From positions 62,001-126,000 of the forward strand of contig NZ_JACMIA010000001.1 in NCBI RefSeq assembly GCF_014252955.1: a stretch of DNA of 64,000 nucleotides, given 5' to 3'. The stretch is from Stappia sp. 28M-7 (GTDB taxonomy: Bacteria > Pseudomonadota > Alphaproteobacteria > Rhizobiales > Stappiaceae). The translations under genes and the position numbers were made by a program. The number at the start of each line of letters is the position of its first letter. Positions within the stretch are counted from its first letter, which is position 1. Below, one piece after another: positions 17,940 to 26,309 of the stretch. The notes beneath the pieces were generated by a model that was given only the letters and a program-made list of their open reading frames with translations, did not search any database and had not been told where the DNA came from.

Positions 17940-19434
17940 TCCGTTGCTGCTGGGCATAGACCTCGGCGCCGGTTCGCTCAAATCGACCGTGATCGACGGG
18001 ACCGGCAAGGTCCATGGCGCGGCTTCGGCCGCCGTCGAGACCCTGGTGCCGCATCCCGGCTTCAGCGAGCAGGACCCGCTCGGCTGGCGCGCGGCGATGA
18101 TCGACACCCTGGCGCAGCTGTGGCGCCAGGGCGTCGACCCGGCGCGGATCAGCGGCATCGCCTTTACCGCCGGCGCCCACACCCATGTGCTGGAGGAGGC
18201 GGACGGCACGATCCTTCGCCCGGCCATCATGTGGAACGATCAGCGCTCGGGCCGCCAGGCGGCGGCGCTGCGCGAGAGCGACGGCGCACGGATCCTGGAG
18301 CTTTCGGGCAATCAGGCGAGTCCCACCTGGACGCTGCCGCAGCTGGTCTGGGTGCGCGAGAACGAGCCGGAGCTGTTCGCCCGCATCCGCCGGATCCGTC
18401 CGGCGAAGGACTGGCTGCGCCGCCAGATCGACGGCAGCGATGCCACCGATATCACCGACGCCTGGGGGCTGATGCTGGCCGATGCCCGGTCGCAGGAAGG
18501 CGCCTGGTCGGATGAGCTCTGCCGCATCGCCGGGATCGATCCGGCCGTGCTGCCCCCGCTTGTCGGCTCGAGCGACATCACCGGCGCGGTGACGGCGGAC
18601 GCCGCTGCCGCGACGGGGCTGGTTGCCGGAACGCCGGTCATCTGCGGCACGTCGGACACCAATGCGGAGACCTTTTGCGGCGGCATGACCCGTCCCGGCC
18701 TCGGAGCGCTGAAGCTTGCGACCGCCGGCACCGTCTCCTCGCTGACGGCTTCTCCGTCGTTCTCGGCCAAGGTGATCCACTATCCGCATCTGGTGCCGGG
18801 CCACTGCTACACGATCCTTGGCACCAATTCCTGTGCCTCCGCCCACCGCTGGCTGCGCGACACGCTGTTCGCCGGGCTCGGTTTCGAAGGCATGGACACG
18901 GCAGCGCGGGCCGTTCCGGCCGGCAGCGAAGGCCTGCTCTTCCACCCCTATCTCAACGGCGAGCGCAGCCCCTATTGGGACCCGGATCTTCGGGCCTCCT
19001 ATGTCGGTCTCGGCTTCGCCCACGGGGCGGGCCACTTCGTGCGCGCGCTCTACGAGGGCATCGCCTACAGCCTGCGCGACTGCCTGGAGGTGCTGCGCGG
19101 ACTCGACATGGGCTTTTCGACGGCGCGGCTCGTCGGCGGCGGAACCCGCAGCGAGCTGTGGCAGCAGATCATCGCCGATGTCACCGGCCTGACGATCGAG
19201 ATCCCCCGCGAGGGCGACGCCTCCTTCGGCGCCGCGCTCATTGCCGGCATGGGCGCCGGCGTGTTTGCCGACACGAAGGCCGCCGCAGCGGTGATCGGTG
19301 TGGCGGCGACCCGGCATCCGGATCGCCGGGCGATGCAGCGCTACGAGGAGGGTTTCGCGCTCTACCGCGAGACCAAGGAGGCGCTGACACCCGTCAACCA
19401 CCGCATCGTCGCAGCCGGCAGGGGAGGAAACTGA
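17932..19434 (+). CDS. FGGY-family carbohydrate kinase (xylulokinase-like)
   Basis: This 500-residue kinase phosphorylates a ketose or polyol with ATP. N-terminal phosphate loop GIDLGAGSLKS (8-18), the xylulokinase-type WNDQRSG (about 101-107), the LLFHPYLNGERSPYWDPDLR segment near 340-360 and the adenosine motif LVGGGTRSELWQQIIADVTG near 400-420 are all present. It overlaps the flavoprotein gene upstream (8 bp) and the ABC ATPase gene downstream (stop and start share an A). Xylulose is a possible substrate, but the neighbouring genes leave other polyols or ketoses open. Confidence 0.88.
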   Translation: MPDPLLLGIDLGAGSLKSTVIDGTGKVHGAASAAVETLVPHPGFSEQDPLGWRAAMIDTLAQLWRQGVDPARISGIAFTAGAHTHVLEEADGTILRPAIMWNDQRSGRQAAALRESDGARILELSGNQASPTWTLPQLVWVRENEPELFARIRRIRPAKDWLRRQIDGSDATDITDAWGLMLADARSQEGAWSDELCRIAGIDPAVLPPLVGSSDITGAVTADAAAATGLVAGTPVICGTSDTNAETFCGGMTRPGLGALKLATAGTVSSLTASPSFSAKVIHYPHLVPGHCYTILGTNSCASAHRWLRDTLFAGLGFEGMDTAARAVPAGSEGLLFHPYLNGERSPYWDPDLRASYVGLGFAHGAGHFVRALYEGIAYSLRDCLEVLRGLDMGFSTARLVGGGTRSELWQQIIADVTGLTIEIPREGDASFGAALIAGMGAGVFADTKAAAAVIGVAATRHPDRRAMQRYEEGFALYRETKEALTPVNHRIVAAGRGGN

Positions 19435-20516
19435 TGGCCGAAGTGAGCCTGCGCAAGCTGCGCAAGACCTATGGCGGAGTGGTCGCCGTCGAAGGCGTCA
19501 GCCTCGACATCGCCCGCGGCGAGTTGATCGTGCTGCTCGGCCCCTCGGGCTGCGGCAAGTCGACGACGCTGCGCATGGTCGCTGGGCTGGAAAGCATTTC
19601 CGGCGGCGACCTGTTCATCGGCGAGCGCAACGTCACCCAGCTGGAGCCGAAGGATCGCGACATCGCGATGGTGTTCCAGAACTATGCGCTCTACCCACAC
19701 AAGACCATCCGCGCCAATCTCGGCTTCGGCCTGAAGATGCGCGGCATCGACGCCGCCGAAACGGTGCGGCGGGTGGACGAGGTCGCCGAGATGCTGGCGA
19801 TCACCCATCTGCTCGACCGCAAGCCGCGCCAGCTTTCCGGCGGGCAGATGCAGCGCGTCGCGCTCGGCCGGGCGCTGGTGCGCGACCCGGCGGTGTTCCT
19901 GCTCGACGAGCCGCTGTCCAATCTCGACGCCAAGCTGCGCGTGCGCATGCGCGAGGAGATCGCCCTGCTGCAGAAGCGCATCGGCAAGGCGATGATCTAC
20001 GTCACCCACGATCAGACCGAGGCGATGACGCTGGCCGACCGCATCGTGATCATGCGCGACGGTCACGTGCAGCAGATCGGCGCGCCGCTCGAGGTCTACG
20101 ACCGGCCGCAGAACGTCTTCGTCGCCGGCTTTATCGGCTCGCCGGAGATGAACCTCTTCCCGGCCGAGATCACCGGCGGGCGCCTGCAGATGGGGCCGTC
20201 CGCCGAAATGAGCCTGCCGGCCCCGGCCGGTGCACGGCAGGGGCCGGTGATCGCCGGTCTTCGGCCGGAGGCGATGTATGTGGCGCCGCAGGGCTTGCCC
20301 TTTGCGGTGCGGGCGGTCGAGCAGCTCGGGTCGCAGACCCTGCTGATCGGCACCATCGGCGAGGTGTCGCTGCGCGTCATGGAGGGGCGGCGCGACGACA
20401 TTCGGGCGGGTGACACGGTGGCGGTCTCTGCCGACCCGTCCGCCATCCATCTGTTCGACCGGGAGACGGAACAGCGGCTGGCGACAACCGCCTCTGCGGC
20501 GCCGGCGCACGCGTGA
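19434..20516 (+). CDS. ABC transporter ATPase, UgpC/MalK type
   Basis: This 360-residue protein is the energy subunit of a CUT1-type carbohydrate importer. Walker [10 protein letters not shown] (about 36-44), Q-loop [10 protein letters not shown], signature [16 protein letters not shown] and Walker [13 protein letters not shown] are intact, and a C-terminal TOBE/MalK regulatory domain (about 235-350) is present. The start overlaps the kinase stop (ATGA). It is followed by the binding protein and two permeases of the same system. CUT1 systems carry oligosaccharides, glycerol phosphate or polyols. Confidence 0.93.
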   Translation: MAEVSLRKLRKTYGGVVAVEGVSLDIARGELIVLLGPSGCGKSTTLRMVAGLESISGGDLFIGERNVTQLEPKDRDIAMVFQNYALYPHKTIRANLGFGLKMRGIDAAETVRRVDEVAEMLAITHLLDRKPRQLSGGQMQRVALGRALVRDPAVFLLDEPLSNLDAKLRVRMREEIALLQKRIGKAMIYVTHDQTEAMTLADRIVIMRDGHVQQIGAPLEVYDRPQNVFVAGFIGSPEMNLFPAEITGGRLQMGPSAEMSLPAPAGARQGPVIAGLRPEAMYVAPQGLPFAVRAVEQLGSQTLLIGTIGEVSLRVMEGRRDDIRAGDTVAVSADPSAIHLFDRETEQRLATTASAAPAHA

Positions 20517-20562
20517 ACTGAACCACCGCGGCAAAGGACGCGGGGAACCTTGGGAGGAAACC

Positions 20563-21900
20563 ATGAAGGACACTGGAAAGAACTCTGGACAGTCTCGCCT
20601 CATTACCCGTCGCCAGACGCTTCAGGGCGCCGGCGTGCTGGGCCTCGGCCTTGCGCTGTCGGGCCTCGCGGCTCCGGCGATCCGGGCGCAGGGGCGCAAG
20701 GAAATCCGCTTCCTGAACTGCGAGACGGGCAAGGACACGCTCGCCTTCTTCGACAGGATCGCGAAAGAGTACCAGGAGAAGACCGGCATCGAGGTGCGGG
20801 TGGATTCCGTGCCGCTCGGCGAGGCCTTTACCAAGATCACCAACGGCATCCGCAGCGGCACGCCCTATGACGTCGCCAATGTCGGCTTCATCGGCCACGT
20901 TCTGCTGCTGGCCGACCAGGGCCAGATCGTGCCGCTGAACGAGCTGACCGACCCGTACGAGTGGGGCAACAACATCCTCTTCCCGATGGATGACAAGGTC
21001 TACTGGTACCCGTTCGACTACAACCTCTCGGTGATCTACTACCGCAAGGATCTGTACGAGAAGCTGGGCCTGTCGCTGCCCGACACCTGGGACCAGTTCG
21101 TCTCCAACTGCCAGGCCACCATCGAGGGTCGCCGCAAGGGCTGCATCTTCCCGATCGGCTCGAACGGCGCCACCAACTGGATGTCGGTCGCCTTCATGTG
21201 GGCGGAAGGGGTGAAGCTCTTCGACGACCAGTGGAACGTGACGCTGGATGCCGAAGGCATGAAGTCGAAGGCGGCAGCCTATCTCGACTTCATGGAGAAG
21301 CTCTACCCGACCATGCCTCCCGGGGCGATCCAGGCCGACTACGCGACCGTCCTGTCCAACGTCGTCGGCGGTACCGTGGCGCATGGTCCCTATGCCGGCC
21401 GCGTGCTGGAAGCGGCGGAGCGCGACAACCCGCAGGTGGCCGAAAACCTCGGCATCATGCCCTACATGGACAGCGCCGGCAAAGCCAAGGCGGTCAGCCA
21501 CGGCTATGACGGCTGGGTGGTGCTGAAGACCGACAATACCGGCCCGGCCATGGAGTTCATGCGCTGGATGACGACCGACCGCCTGGTCGACTTCCTGCAC
21601 ACCGCGCCGGTGCACTTCCAGCCGGCCCGCCTCGACATCTACGACAATGATCAGTGGCGCTCGAACCCCTTGATCACGAAGTATGCCGACCAGATCGAGA
21701 CCATGCGCAAGATGGTCACCGACGACAATCTGCTGGTGACCTCGATCGACACGCAGGGCCCGGCCCCGGACATCCGCCCGGGCAAGGTCTTCGAGGGCTT
21801 CGTCATGCCGGAGATGCTGCAGGACAAGCTGATCAAGGGCATGTCCTCCACCGAGGCGGTGGAAAAGGCCGCGGCCCGCATGCGCGAGCTGATCAAGTAG
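20563..21900 (+). CDS. ABC transporter substrate-binding protein (CUT1-type), Tat-exported
   Basis: This 445-residue periplasmic binding protein begins with a twin-arginine signal (RLITRRQTLQGAGVLGLGLAL, with an AQG cleavage region near residue 43), so it is exported folded through Tat. The mature part is a family-1 solute-binding protein: FFDRIAKEYQEKTGIEVRV, a domain rich in tryptophan and tyrosine near the hinge (DDKVYWYPFDYNLSVIYYRKDLYEKLGL). GGGAGG precedes the ATG at 20563. It follows the ATPase gene by 46 bp and is separated from the permease genes by two hairpins that may raise its mRNA level. Confidence 0.92.
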   Translation: MKDTGKNSGQSRLITRRQTLQGAGVLGLGLALSGLAAPAIRAQGRKEIRFLNCETGKDTLAFFDRIAKEYQEKTGIEVRVDSVPLGEAFTKITNGIRSGTPYDVANVGFIGHVLLLADQGQIVPLNELTDPYEWGNNILFPMDDKVYWYPFDYNLSVIYYRKDLYEKLGLSLPDTWDQFVSNCQATIEGRRKGCIFPIGSNGATNWMSVAFMWAEGVKLFDDQWNVTLDAEGMKSKAAAYLDFMEKLYPTMPPGAIQADYATVLSNVVGGTVAHGPYAGRVLEAAERDNPQVAENLGIMPYMDSAGKAKAVSHGYDGWVVLKTDNTGPAMEFMRWMTTDRLVDFLHTAPVHFQPARLDIYDNDQWRSNPLITKYADQIETMRKMVTDDNLLVTSIDTQGPAPDIRPGKVFEGFVMPEMLQDKLIKGMSSTEAVEKAAARMRELIK

Positions 21901-21923
21901 GGCGATCCCGACGCCGACAGGTC

Positions 21924-21989
21924 CGCGGACGGCCAGGCGCCGTCCGCGCATCGACAGGCCCGCAGGCGGTGCAAGACCCGCCTGCGGGC
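21924..21989 (+). other. Two tandem hairpins between binding-protein and permease genes
   Basis: First hairpin: CGCGGACGG (21924-21932) with CCGTCCGCG (21940-21948). Second: GCCCGCAGGCGG (21958-21969) with CCGCCTGCGGGC (21978-21989), a 12-bp perfect stem. No T-run follows, so these are more likely mRNA-stabilising or partly terminating structures that set binding protein above permease level. Confidence 0.6.
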
Positions 21990-22016
21990 TCCCCGACCGG
22001 ACAAAGGGTGCCAAGA

Positions 22017-22877
22017 ATGACCCGCTGGATGTTGCCCGCCTTCCTCGCCGTGGGCGTGCTCGTGACACTGCTGCTGATCGTCGGCCCGGCCCTTTATGCC
22101 GTGTCGCTCAGCTTCTTCGACTTGCCGTCCCTGACTTCCGACCCGGTCTGGGTGGGCCTTGCGAAATACCAGGCGGTGCTGGCGAGCGCGGAGTTCTGGC
22201 GCGCGCTGTGGAACGGCATCGTCTATGCGGGCCTTGCCATCGTGCTGCAGGTGGTGCTGGGCATCGGTTTTGCGCTGATCCTGCACCAGCCGTTCCGCGG
22301 CCGGGCCCTGGTGCGCGGGCTCGCTTTCCTGCCCTATCTCCTGCCGACCGTGATCGCGGTGCTGACCTTCAAGTGGATGGTCGACGGCTCGCTTGGCATC
22401 GTCACCATCCTGATGGACGAATGGGGCCTGCCGCCGATCTACTGGTTCGAGACCGAGCAGGCGGCGATGATCTCGGTGATCCTGGTCTCGGTCTGGCTGT
22501 GGACGCCCTTCGTCACCACCACGTTCCTGGCCGGCCTGCAGACCGTGCCGACCCAGCTCTACGAGGCGGCGCGCGTCGACGGCGCCGGGCCGATCCGCCG
22601 CTTCTTCCACATCACCCTGCCGATGCTGCGGCCGATCCTGACCGTCATCATCCTCCTGCGCGGGGTGTGGATGTTCAACAAGTTCGACGTGATCTGGCTG
22701 ACCACCGGCGGCGGTCCCGTCGGGGCGACGGAACACCTGCCGATCCTCTCCTACCGCACGGCCTTCACGCTCTACGACATCGGCACGGGCGCGGCGATTG
22801 CCACGATCTCCTTCCTGTTCCTGTCGCTGGCCGTCTTCCTGTATTTCCGCGTGTTCCCGATGGAGGACGACGCATGA
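22017..22877 (+). CDS. ABC transporter permease (MalF-like)
   Basis: This 286-residue inner-membrane protein has about six transmembrane segments, starting with MLPAFLAVGVLVTLLLIVGPALYAVSL. The cytoplasmic EAA loop that docks to the ATPase reads LYEAARVDGAGPIRRFFHITLPMLRPI (about 180-206). It pairs with the MalG-like permease that follows, whose start overlaps this stop by 4 bp. The ATG at 22017 lies 28 bp after the second hairpin. Confidence 0.92.
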   Translation: MTRWMLPAFLAVGVLVTLLLIVGPALYAVSLSFFDLPSLTSDPVWVGLAKYQAVLASAEFWRALWNGIVYAGLAIVLQVVLGIGFALILHQPFRGRALVRGLAFLPYLLPTVIAVLTFKWMVDGSLGIVTILMDEWGLPPIYWFETEQAAMISVILVSVWLWTPFVTTTFLAGLQTVPTQLYEAARVDGAGPIRRFFHITLPMLRPILTVIILLRGVWMFNKFDVIWLTTGGGPVGATEHLPILSYRTAFTLYDIGTGAAIATISFLFLSLAVFLYFRVFPMEDDA

Positions 22878-23710
22878 CACCCGCAATCCGGCGGCCGGCA
22901 GCGCGTGTCGGCCTGTATTTCGCCGCCTTCGCCATCGCGCTCTACAGCGCCTTCCCGATCTACTGGATGGTGTCGTCGTCGCTGCGTCCGACGCAGGAGC
23001 TGCTGCTCAATCCCTCGCTGATCCCCAGCGAGCTGACGCTGCAATACTATTACAGCCTGCTGGCCCAGACCGACTATCCGCGGCAGTTCCTGAACAGCCT
23101 GATCGTCGCCATCGCCACGGTGGCGCTGACCATGGTCCTGTCGGTGATGATCGCCTATGGCGTCACCCGCCAGCGGATCCGCGGCAAGAAGGCGATCATC
23201 GCCGGCATGCTCTATGCCTACATGTTCCCGCCGCTGCTGCTGGCGATCCCGCTCTATGCGATGTTCACCAAAATCGGTCTCAACGACACGCTGTTCTCGC
23301 TGGTGATCTCGCATCTGACCATGACCATGCCGCTCGGCGTCTGGTTCCTGTGGGGCTTCTTCAAGGCGATGCCCTTCGAGCTGGAAGAGGCGGCGATGGT
23401 CGATGGCTGCACCCGGCTCGGCGCCTTCCTGCGGGTGGTGCTGCCGCTCTCCGTGCCGGGACTGGTGACGGTGGCGATCTTCGCCTTCCTGCTGTCCTGG
23501 ACGGACTACACCTTCGCGCTGGTGATGATCGGCTCCGACGTCAACAAGACCGTGCCGCTCGGCCTCGCCTCGATGATCGGCGCGTTCGACCTGCGCTGGG
23601 GCGACGTGATGGCCGGCTCGACACTGATCGCCCTGCCGCTCTTCGTCGCCTTCATCCTGCTCTCCCGCTATTTCGTGCAAGGCCTGACGGCCGGCGCGGT
23701 GAAAGGATAA
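22874..23710 (+). CDS. ABC transporter permease (MalG-like)
   Basis: This 278-residue inner-membrane protein has about six transmembrane segments and the EAA loop ELEEAAMVDGCTRLGAFLRVVLPLSVPGL (about 171-199). The C-terminal charged end suits the MalG branch. It completes the importer made of the ATPase at 19434, binding protein at 20563 and permease at 22017. The next gene starts 6 bp after its stop. Confidence 0.92.
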   Translation: MTPAIRRPAARVGLYFAAFAIALYSAFPIYWMVSSSLRPTQELLLNPSLIPSELTLQYYYSLLAQTDYPRQFLNSLIVAIATVALTMVLSVMIAYGVTRQRIRGKKAIIAGMLYAYMFPPLLLAIPLYAMFTKIGLNDTLFSLVISHLTMTMPLGVWFLWGFFKAMPFELEEAAMVDGCTRLGAFLRVVLPLSVPGLVTVAIFAFLLSWTDYTFALVMIGSDVNKTVPLGLASMIGAFDLRWGDVMAGSTLIALPLFVAFILLSRYFVQGLTAGAVKG

Positions 23711-23716
23711 TCGAAG

Positions 23717-24763
23717 ATGGCCCTGCGCATTCTCGGCGCGCCCCAGCGCTACGTCCAGGGACCCGGCGCGATCGATACGCTGGCCGAGGAGGTCGAGCGG
23801 CTCGGCGGAGGACCGGTGGCGATCGTCATCGACCCGGTCGCCCGCGAGCTGCTGGGCGAGCGGATCGCCCGTGCCCTGCCGGATGCCAGGCTGCTCGCCT
23901 TCGGCGGAGAATGCACGGGCGCCGAGATCGAGGCGCGCGCGGCCGAGACCGGCGAGGCGCGGCTCATCCTCGGCATCGGCGGCGGCAAGGCCATCGACAC
24001 GGCCAAGGGCGCGGCGATCCTGCGGAAGTTGCCGGTCGGCATCGTCCCGACGATTGCCTCCAACGACAGCCCGACCAGCCATATCGCCGTGGTCTATACC
24101 GCCGACCATGCGGTCGAGGGCGTGCGTCACATGCGGGCCAATCCCTCGCTGGTTCTCGTCGATACCGCGGTGATCGCCTCCGCGCCGCGCCGCTTTCTGG
24201 CCGCCGGCATCGGCGATGCCATGTCCAAGCCCTACGAGCTCGCCGGGGCCCTTTCCGGGGGCGGCCTCAATTTCTTCGGCGGCACGCCGACCGAACTGAC
24301 CAGGGCCATCGTCGGTCGGGCGCGGGAGATCCTGCTCGCCGATGGCGAGGCGGCGATGGCGGCGCGCGCGCCGGACGCCGCCTTCGAGCGGGTGGTGGAG
24401 GCCTCGATCCTTCTCAGCGGTCTGGCCTTCGAAAGCGGCGGCCTGTCCATCGCCCATTCCATGGTGCGCGGGTTCTCGGTGATGCCGCAGCTCGCCCGCC
24501 TGCTGCACGGGGAAATGGTGGCGCTGGGCACGCTGACCCAGTTGGCCGCGGGCCAGGGCAGCGCGGAGGAGATCGCCGAGCTCGCCGGCTTCTTCCGCCG
24601 GATCAACCTGCCTGTGTCCTTTGCCGCCTTCGGATTGAGCGAAGAGGCCGACTTCCGGCGGATGGCGGAGGTGTCGCTGACGGCGCCTTACGCGGGCAAC
24701 TACATGCGCCGGCTGGGGCCGGACGATCTGGTCGAGGCCATGCGCAGCCTCGACAGGATGTGA
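23717..24763 (+). CDS. Iron/zinc-containing dehydrogenase, glycerol dehydrogenase-like
   Basis: This 348-residue NAD-dependent enzyme has the two-domain fold of the glycerol dehydrogenase branch. The NAD glycine motif GIGGGKAIDTAK lies near residues 90-101, IASNDSPTSHIAVVYT near 115-130, and the metal ligands are an aspartate in GIGDAMSKPYEL (about 169) and histidines in SIAHSMVRGF and RLLHGEMVALG (about 250 and 268). It follows the permease gene by 6 bp. It probably oxidises a polyol, or reduces the matching ketone, in the pathway fed by the ABC importer. Confidence 0.87.
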   Translation: MALRILGAPQRYVQGPGAIDTLAEEVERLGGGPVAIVIDPVARELLGERIARALPDARLLAFGGECTGAEIEARAAETGEARLILGIGGGKAIDTAKGAAILRKLPVGIVPTIASNDSPTSHIAVVYTADHAVEGVRHMRANPSLVLVDTAVIASAPRRFLAAGIGDAMSKPYELAGALSGGGLNFFGGTPTELTRAIVGRAREILLADGEAAMAARAPDAAFERVVEASILLSGLAFESGGLSIAHSMVRGFSVMPQLARLLHGEMVALGTLTQLAAGQGSAEEIAELAGFFRRINLPVSFAAFGLSEEADFRRMAEVSLTAPYAGNYMRRLGPDDLVEAMRSLDRM

Positions 24764-24768
24764 GGCGA

Positions 24769-25482
24769 ATGGCGCAGCTTCGGGACGGGATCATGCGCAA
24801 GGCCATCGTGACAGGCGGGGGAACCGGAATCGGGCGGGCAACGGCCGAATATCTGGCGCAGCGCGGCTGGCAGGTGACGGCGGCCGGGCTGGAGCGCGAC
24901 GCGGATCTTCCCTCCGACATCGCTTTTGCCGACTGCGACATCTCCGATGCGGGGGCGCGGGCCGCGCTGTTCTCGCAGGTCGGCGAGCTGCACGGCCTCG
25001 TCAACTGCGCGGGCGTCATCCGCTTCGACGACGAATGGACGGATGACGGGTTTCGCAAGGTGATGGAGATCAATGTCGGCGGCAGTTTCGCCGTCGCCAA
25101 TGCTGCCCTGCCGGCGCTGGAGCGGGCCGGCGGCGCGGTGGTCAACATCGCCTCCATGTGGAGCTGGTTCGGCAATTCGGCTGCCCCCGCCTATTCGGCG
25201 AGCAAGGGGGCGGTGTCCTCCATGACCCGCTCGCTGGCGGTTGCCTGGGGCGGGCGCGGGGTCCGCGTCAACGCGGTCGCGCCCGGCTGGGTCGACACCC
25301 GGCTCTCGGCACGGGCCAAGGCCGATCCGGTGCGCGGCCCGCGCATCGCCGCGCGCATACCGCTCCAGCGCTGGGCGGATCCGGCCGAGATCGCGGCGGT
25401 GATCGCGTTCCTGCTATCGCCGGAGGCATCCTATGTGCACGGCGCCATCATTCCTGTCGATGGCGGCTATCTCGCCGCCTGA
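24769..25482 (+). CDS. Short-chain dehydrogenase/reductase
   Basis: This 237-residue protein has the Rossmann motif TGGGTGIGRA near the N-terminus, NCAG near residue 82, the catalytic serine in NIASMWSW and the Tyr-x3-Lys pair in AYSASKGAV (about 142-146). It is the last gene of the carbohydrate operon, 5 bp after the dehydrogenase stop. An internal ATG at 24793 (MRKAIVTGG) with GGGA upstream may be the true start, which would place the cofactor motif at the very N-terminus as usual. Substrate is probably the imported polyol or sugar; this is inference. Confidence 0.87.
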   Translation: MAQLRDGIMRKAIVTGGGTGIGRATAEYLAQRGWQVTAAGLERDADLPSDIAFADCDISDAGARAALFSQVGELHGLVNCAGVIRFDDEWTDDGFRKVMEINVGGSFAVANAALPALERAGGAVVNIASMWSWFGNSAAPAYSASKGAVSSMTRSLAVAWGGRGVRVNAVAPGWVDTRLSARAKADPVRGPRIAARIPLQRWADPAEIAAVIAFLLSPEASYVHGAIIPVDGGYLAA

Positions 25483-25506
25483 GCCCTGAGTCCGGACGCC
25501 GTCGGA

Positions 25507-25593
25507 TCAGAAGATCAGTTTCAGGATGCCGATCACGACCACAAGGCCGACCAGGAAGATGAAGCCGATGGTGCCGCCGATGAACTTGAGCAT
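25507..25593 (-). CDS. 28-residue single-pass membrane peptide
   Basis: The frame MLKFIGGTIGFIFLVGLVVVIGILKLIF starts at 25593 with GGAG nine bases upstream and is almost entirely one hydrophobic segment (residues 4-26) with a lysine near each end. It looks like a small inner-membrane protein. It converges on the SDR gene with 24 bp between and is about 80 bp downstream of a methyltransferase gene on the same strand. I do not know its function. Confidence 0.55.
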   Translation of the reverse strand: MLKFIGGTIGFIFLVGLVVVIGILKLIF

Positions 25594-25673
25594 GTCGTCT
25601 CTCCTTGTTTCGCAGAGATAACGCGCAAGAGGCCGATCGGTTCGAGGGGGGCCGATGTCAGTCGGTTGCGGCT

Positions 25674-26108
25674 TCATCCGGGCGGCAGTTCCAGACGGCG
25701 CAGCGGGTCGCCTCCGTCGATGTAAAGTGCGCCGCCGGGCACGAGGGCGGCTGCGATGTTCCGTAGCGCCCGCTCGGCCAGCTGCGGGTGCCGGCCATCG
25801 AGTGCGCCGACCCGAATCGCGACGGCGAGATCGAAGAGCGGGTCTTCGGGGGGCAGGGCAAAGTCCTCCACTGCCGCCTGCCGAAGCTGCAGGCGTCCGG
25901 CCCGGACCTCCCCGGCGCAGGCAGCTCGTGCCTGGGCGATTGCCGTTGCGCTGCGATCCAGCGCCAGAACCGTGCCGTCGCCGATCCGTCCGCATATCGC
26001 GCGTGCCAGCGCGCCCGGGCCGCAGCCGATCTCCAGCACCCGCAGTCCGGGCCGCAGCGGCAGGGCCTCGGCGATGGCTGCCAGCCGGGGCGAGAGTCCT
26101 GCGGGCAT
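25674..26108 (-). CDS. Class I SAM-dependent methyltransferase
   Basis: This short (144-residue) protein has the SAM-binding core: motif I VLEIGCGPGALARAI (about 24-38), an acidic motif II in VLALDRSATAI and a motif near FDLAVAIRVGA (about 93). GGGAGG precedes the ATG at 26108. It lacks additional substrate-binding domains, so substrate cannot be guessed. It is divergent from the SOS operon, with a 22-bp inverted repeat at 26213-26234 between them. Confidence 0.8.
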   Translation of the reverse strand: MPAGLSPRLAAIAEALPLRPGLRVLEIGCGPGALARAICGRIGDGTVLALDRSATAIAQARAACAGEVRAGRLQLRQAAVEDFALPPEDPLFDLAVAIRVGALDGRHPQLAERALRNIAAALVPGGALYIDGGDPLRRLELPPG

Positions 26109-26212
26109 GATACGCCTCCCTTCAGGGGCCGGCGCTTCCTGCGCGCCGGCAGCTGCAGTGTGGTGAAATTTCCGGTTGCGGTCGAGGAGAACGCTGCGTC
26201 CTGTAGCCTGAA

Positions 26213-26234
26213 TTGATTCATGTTTTTGAATCAA
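26213..26234. repeat. 22-bp inverted repeat, possible operator
   Basis: TTGATTCA (26213-26220) and TGAATCAA (26227-26234) are perfect 8-bp arms around 6 bp. It lies between the divergent methyltransferase and glycosylase genes, about 105 bp from the former, and is distinct from the LexA box. Confidence 0.45.
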
Positions 26235-26274
26235 TGCGATGGCCGAAAACCGCCTGGCGGCCTGCAGACTCATG

Positions 26275-26303
26275 TTGCGTTTGTTCTTATTTTGTTCTTT
26301 CAT
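26275..26303 (+). promoter_or_regulatory. SOS (LexA) box within a promoter
   Basis: GTTCTTATTTTGTTC (26283-26297) matches the alphaproteobacterial LexA consensus GTTC-N7-GTTC exactly. It fills the 17-bp spacer between a possible -35 (TTGCGT, 26275-26280) and -10 (TTTCAT, 26298-26303), so LexA would block the polymerase. The likely start of transcription falls at or near the ATG at 26310. Confidence 0.8.
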
Positions 26304-26309
26304 TCGGGC

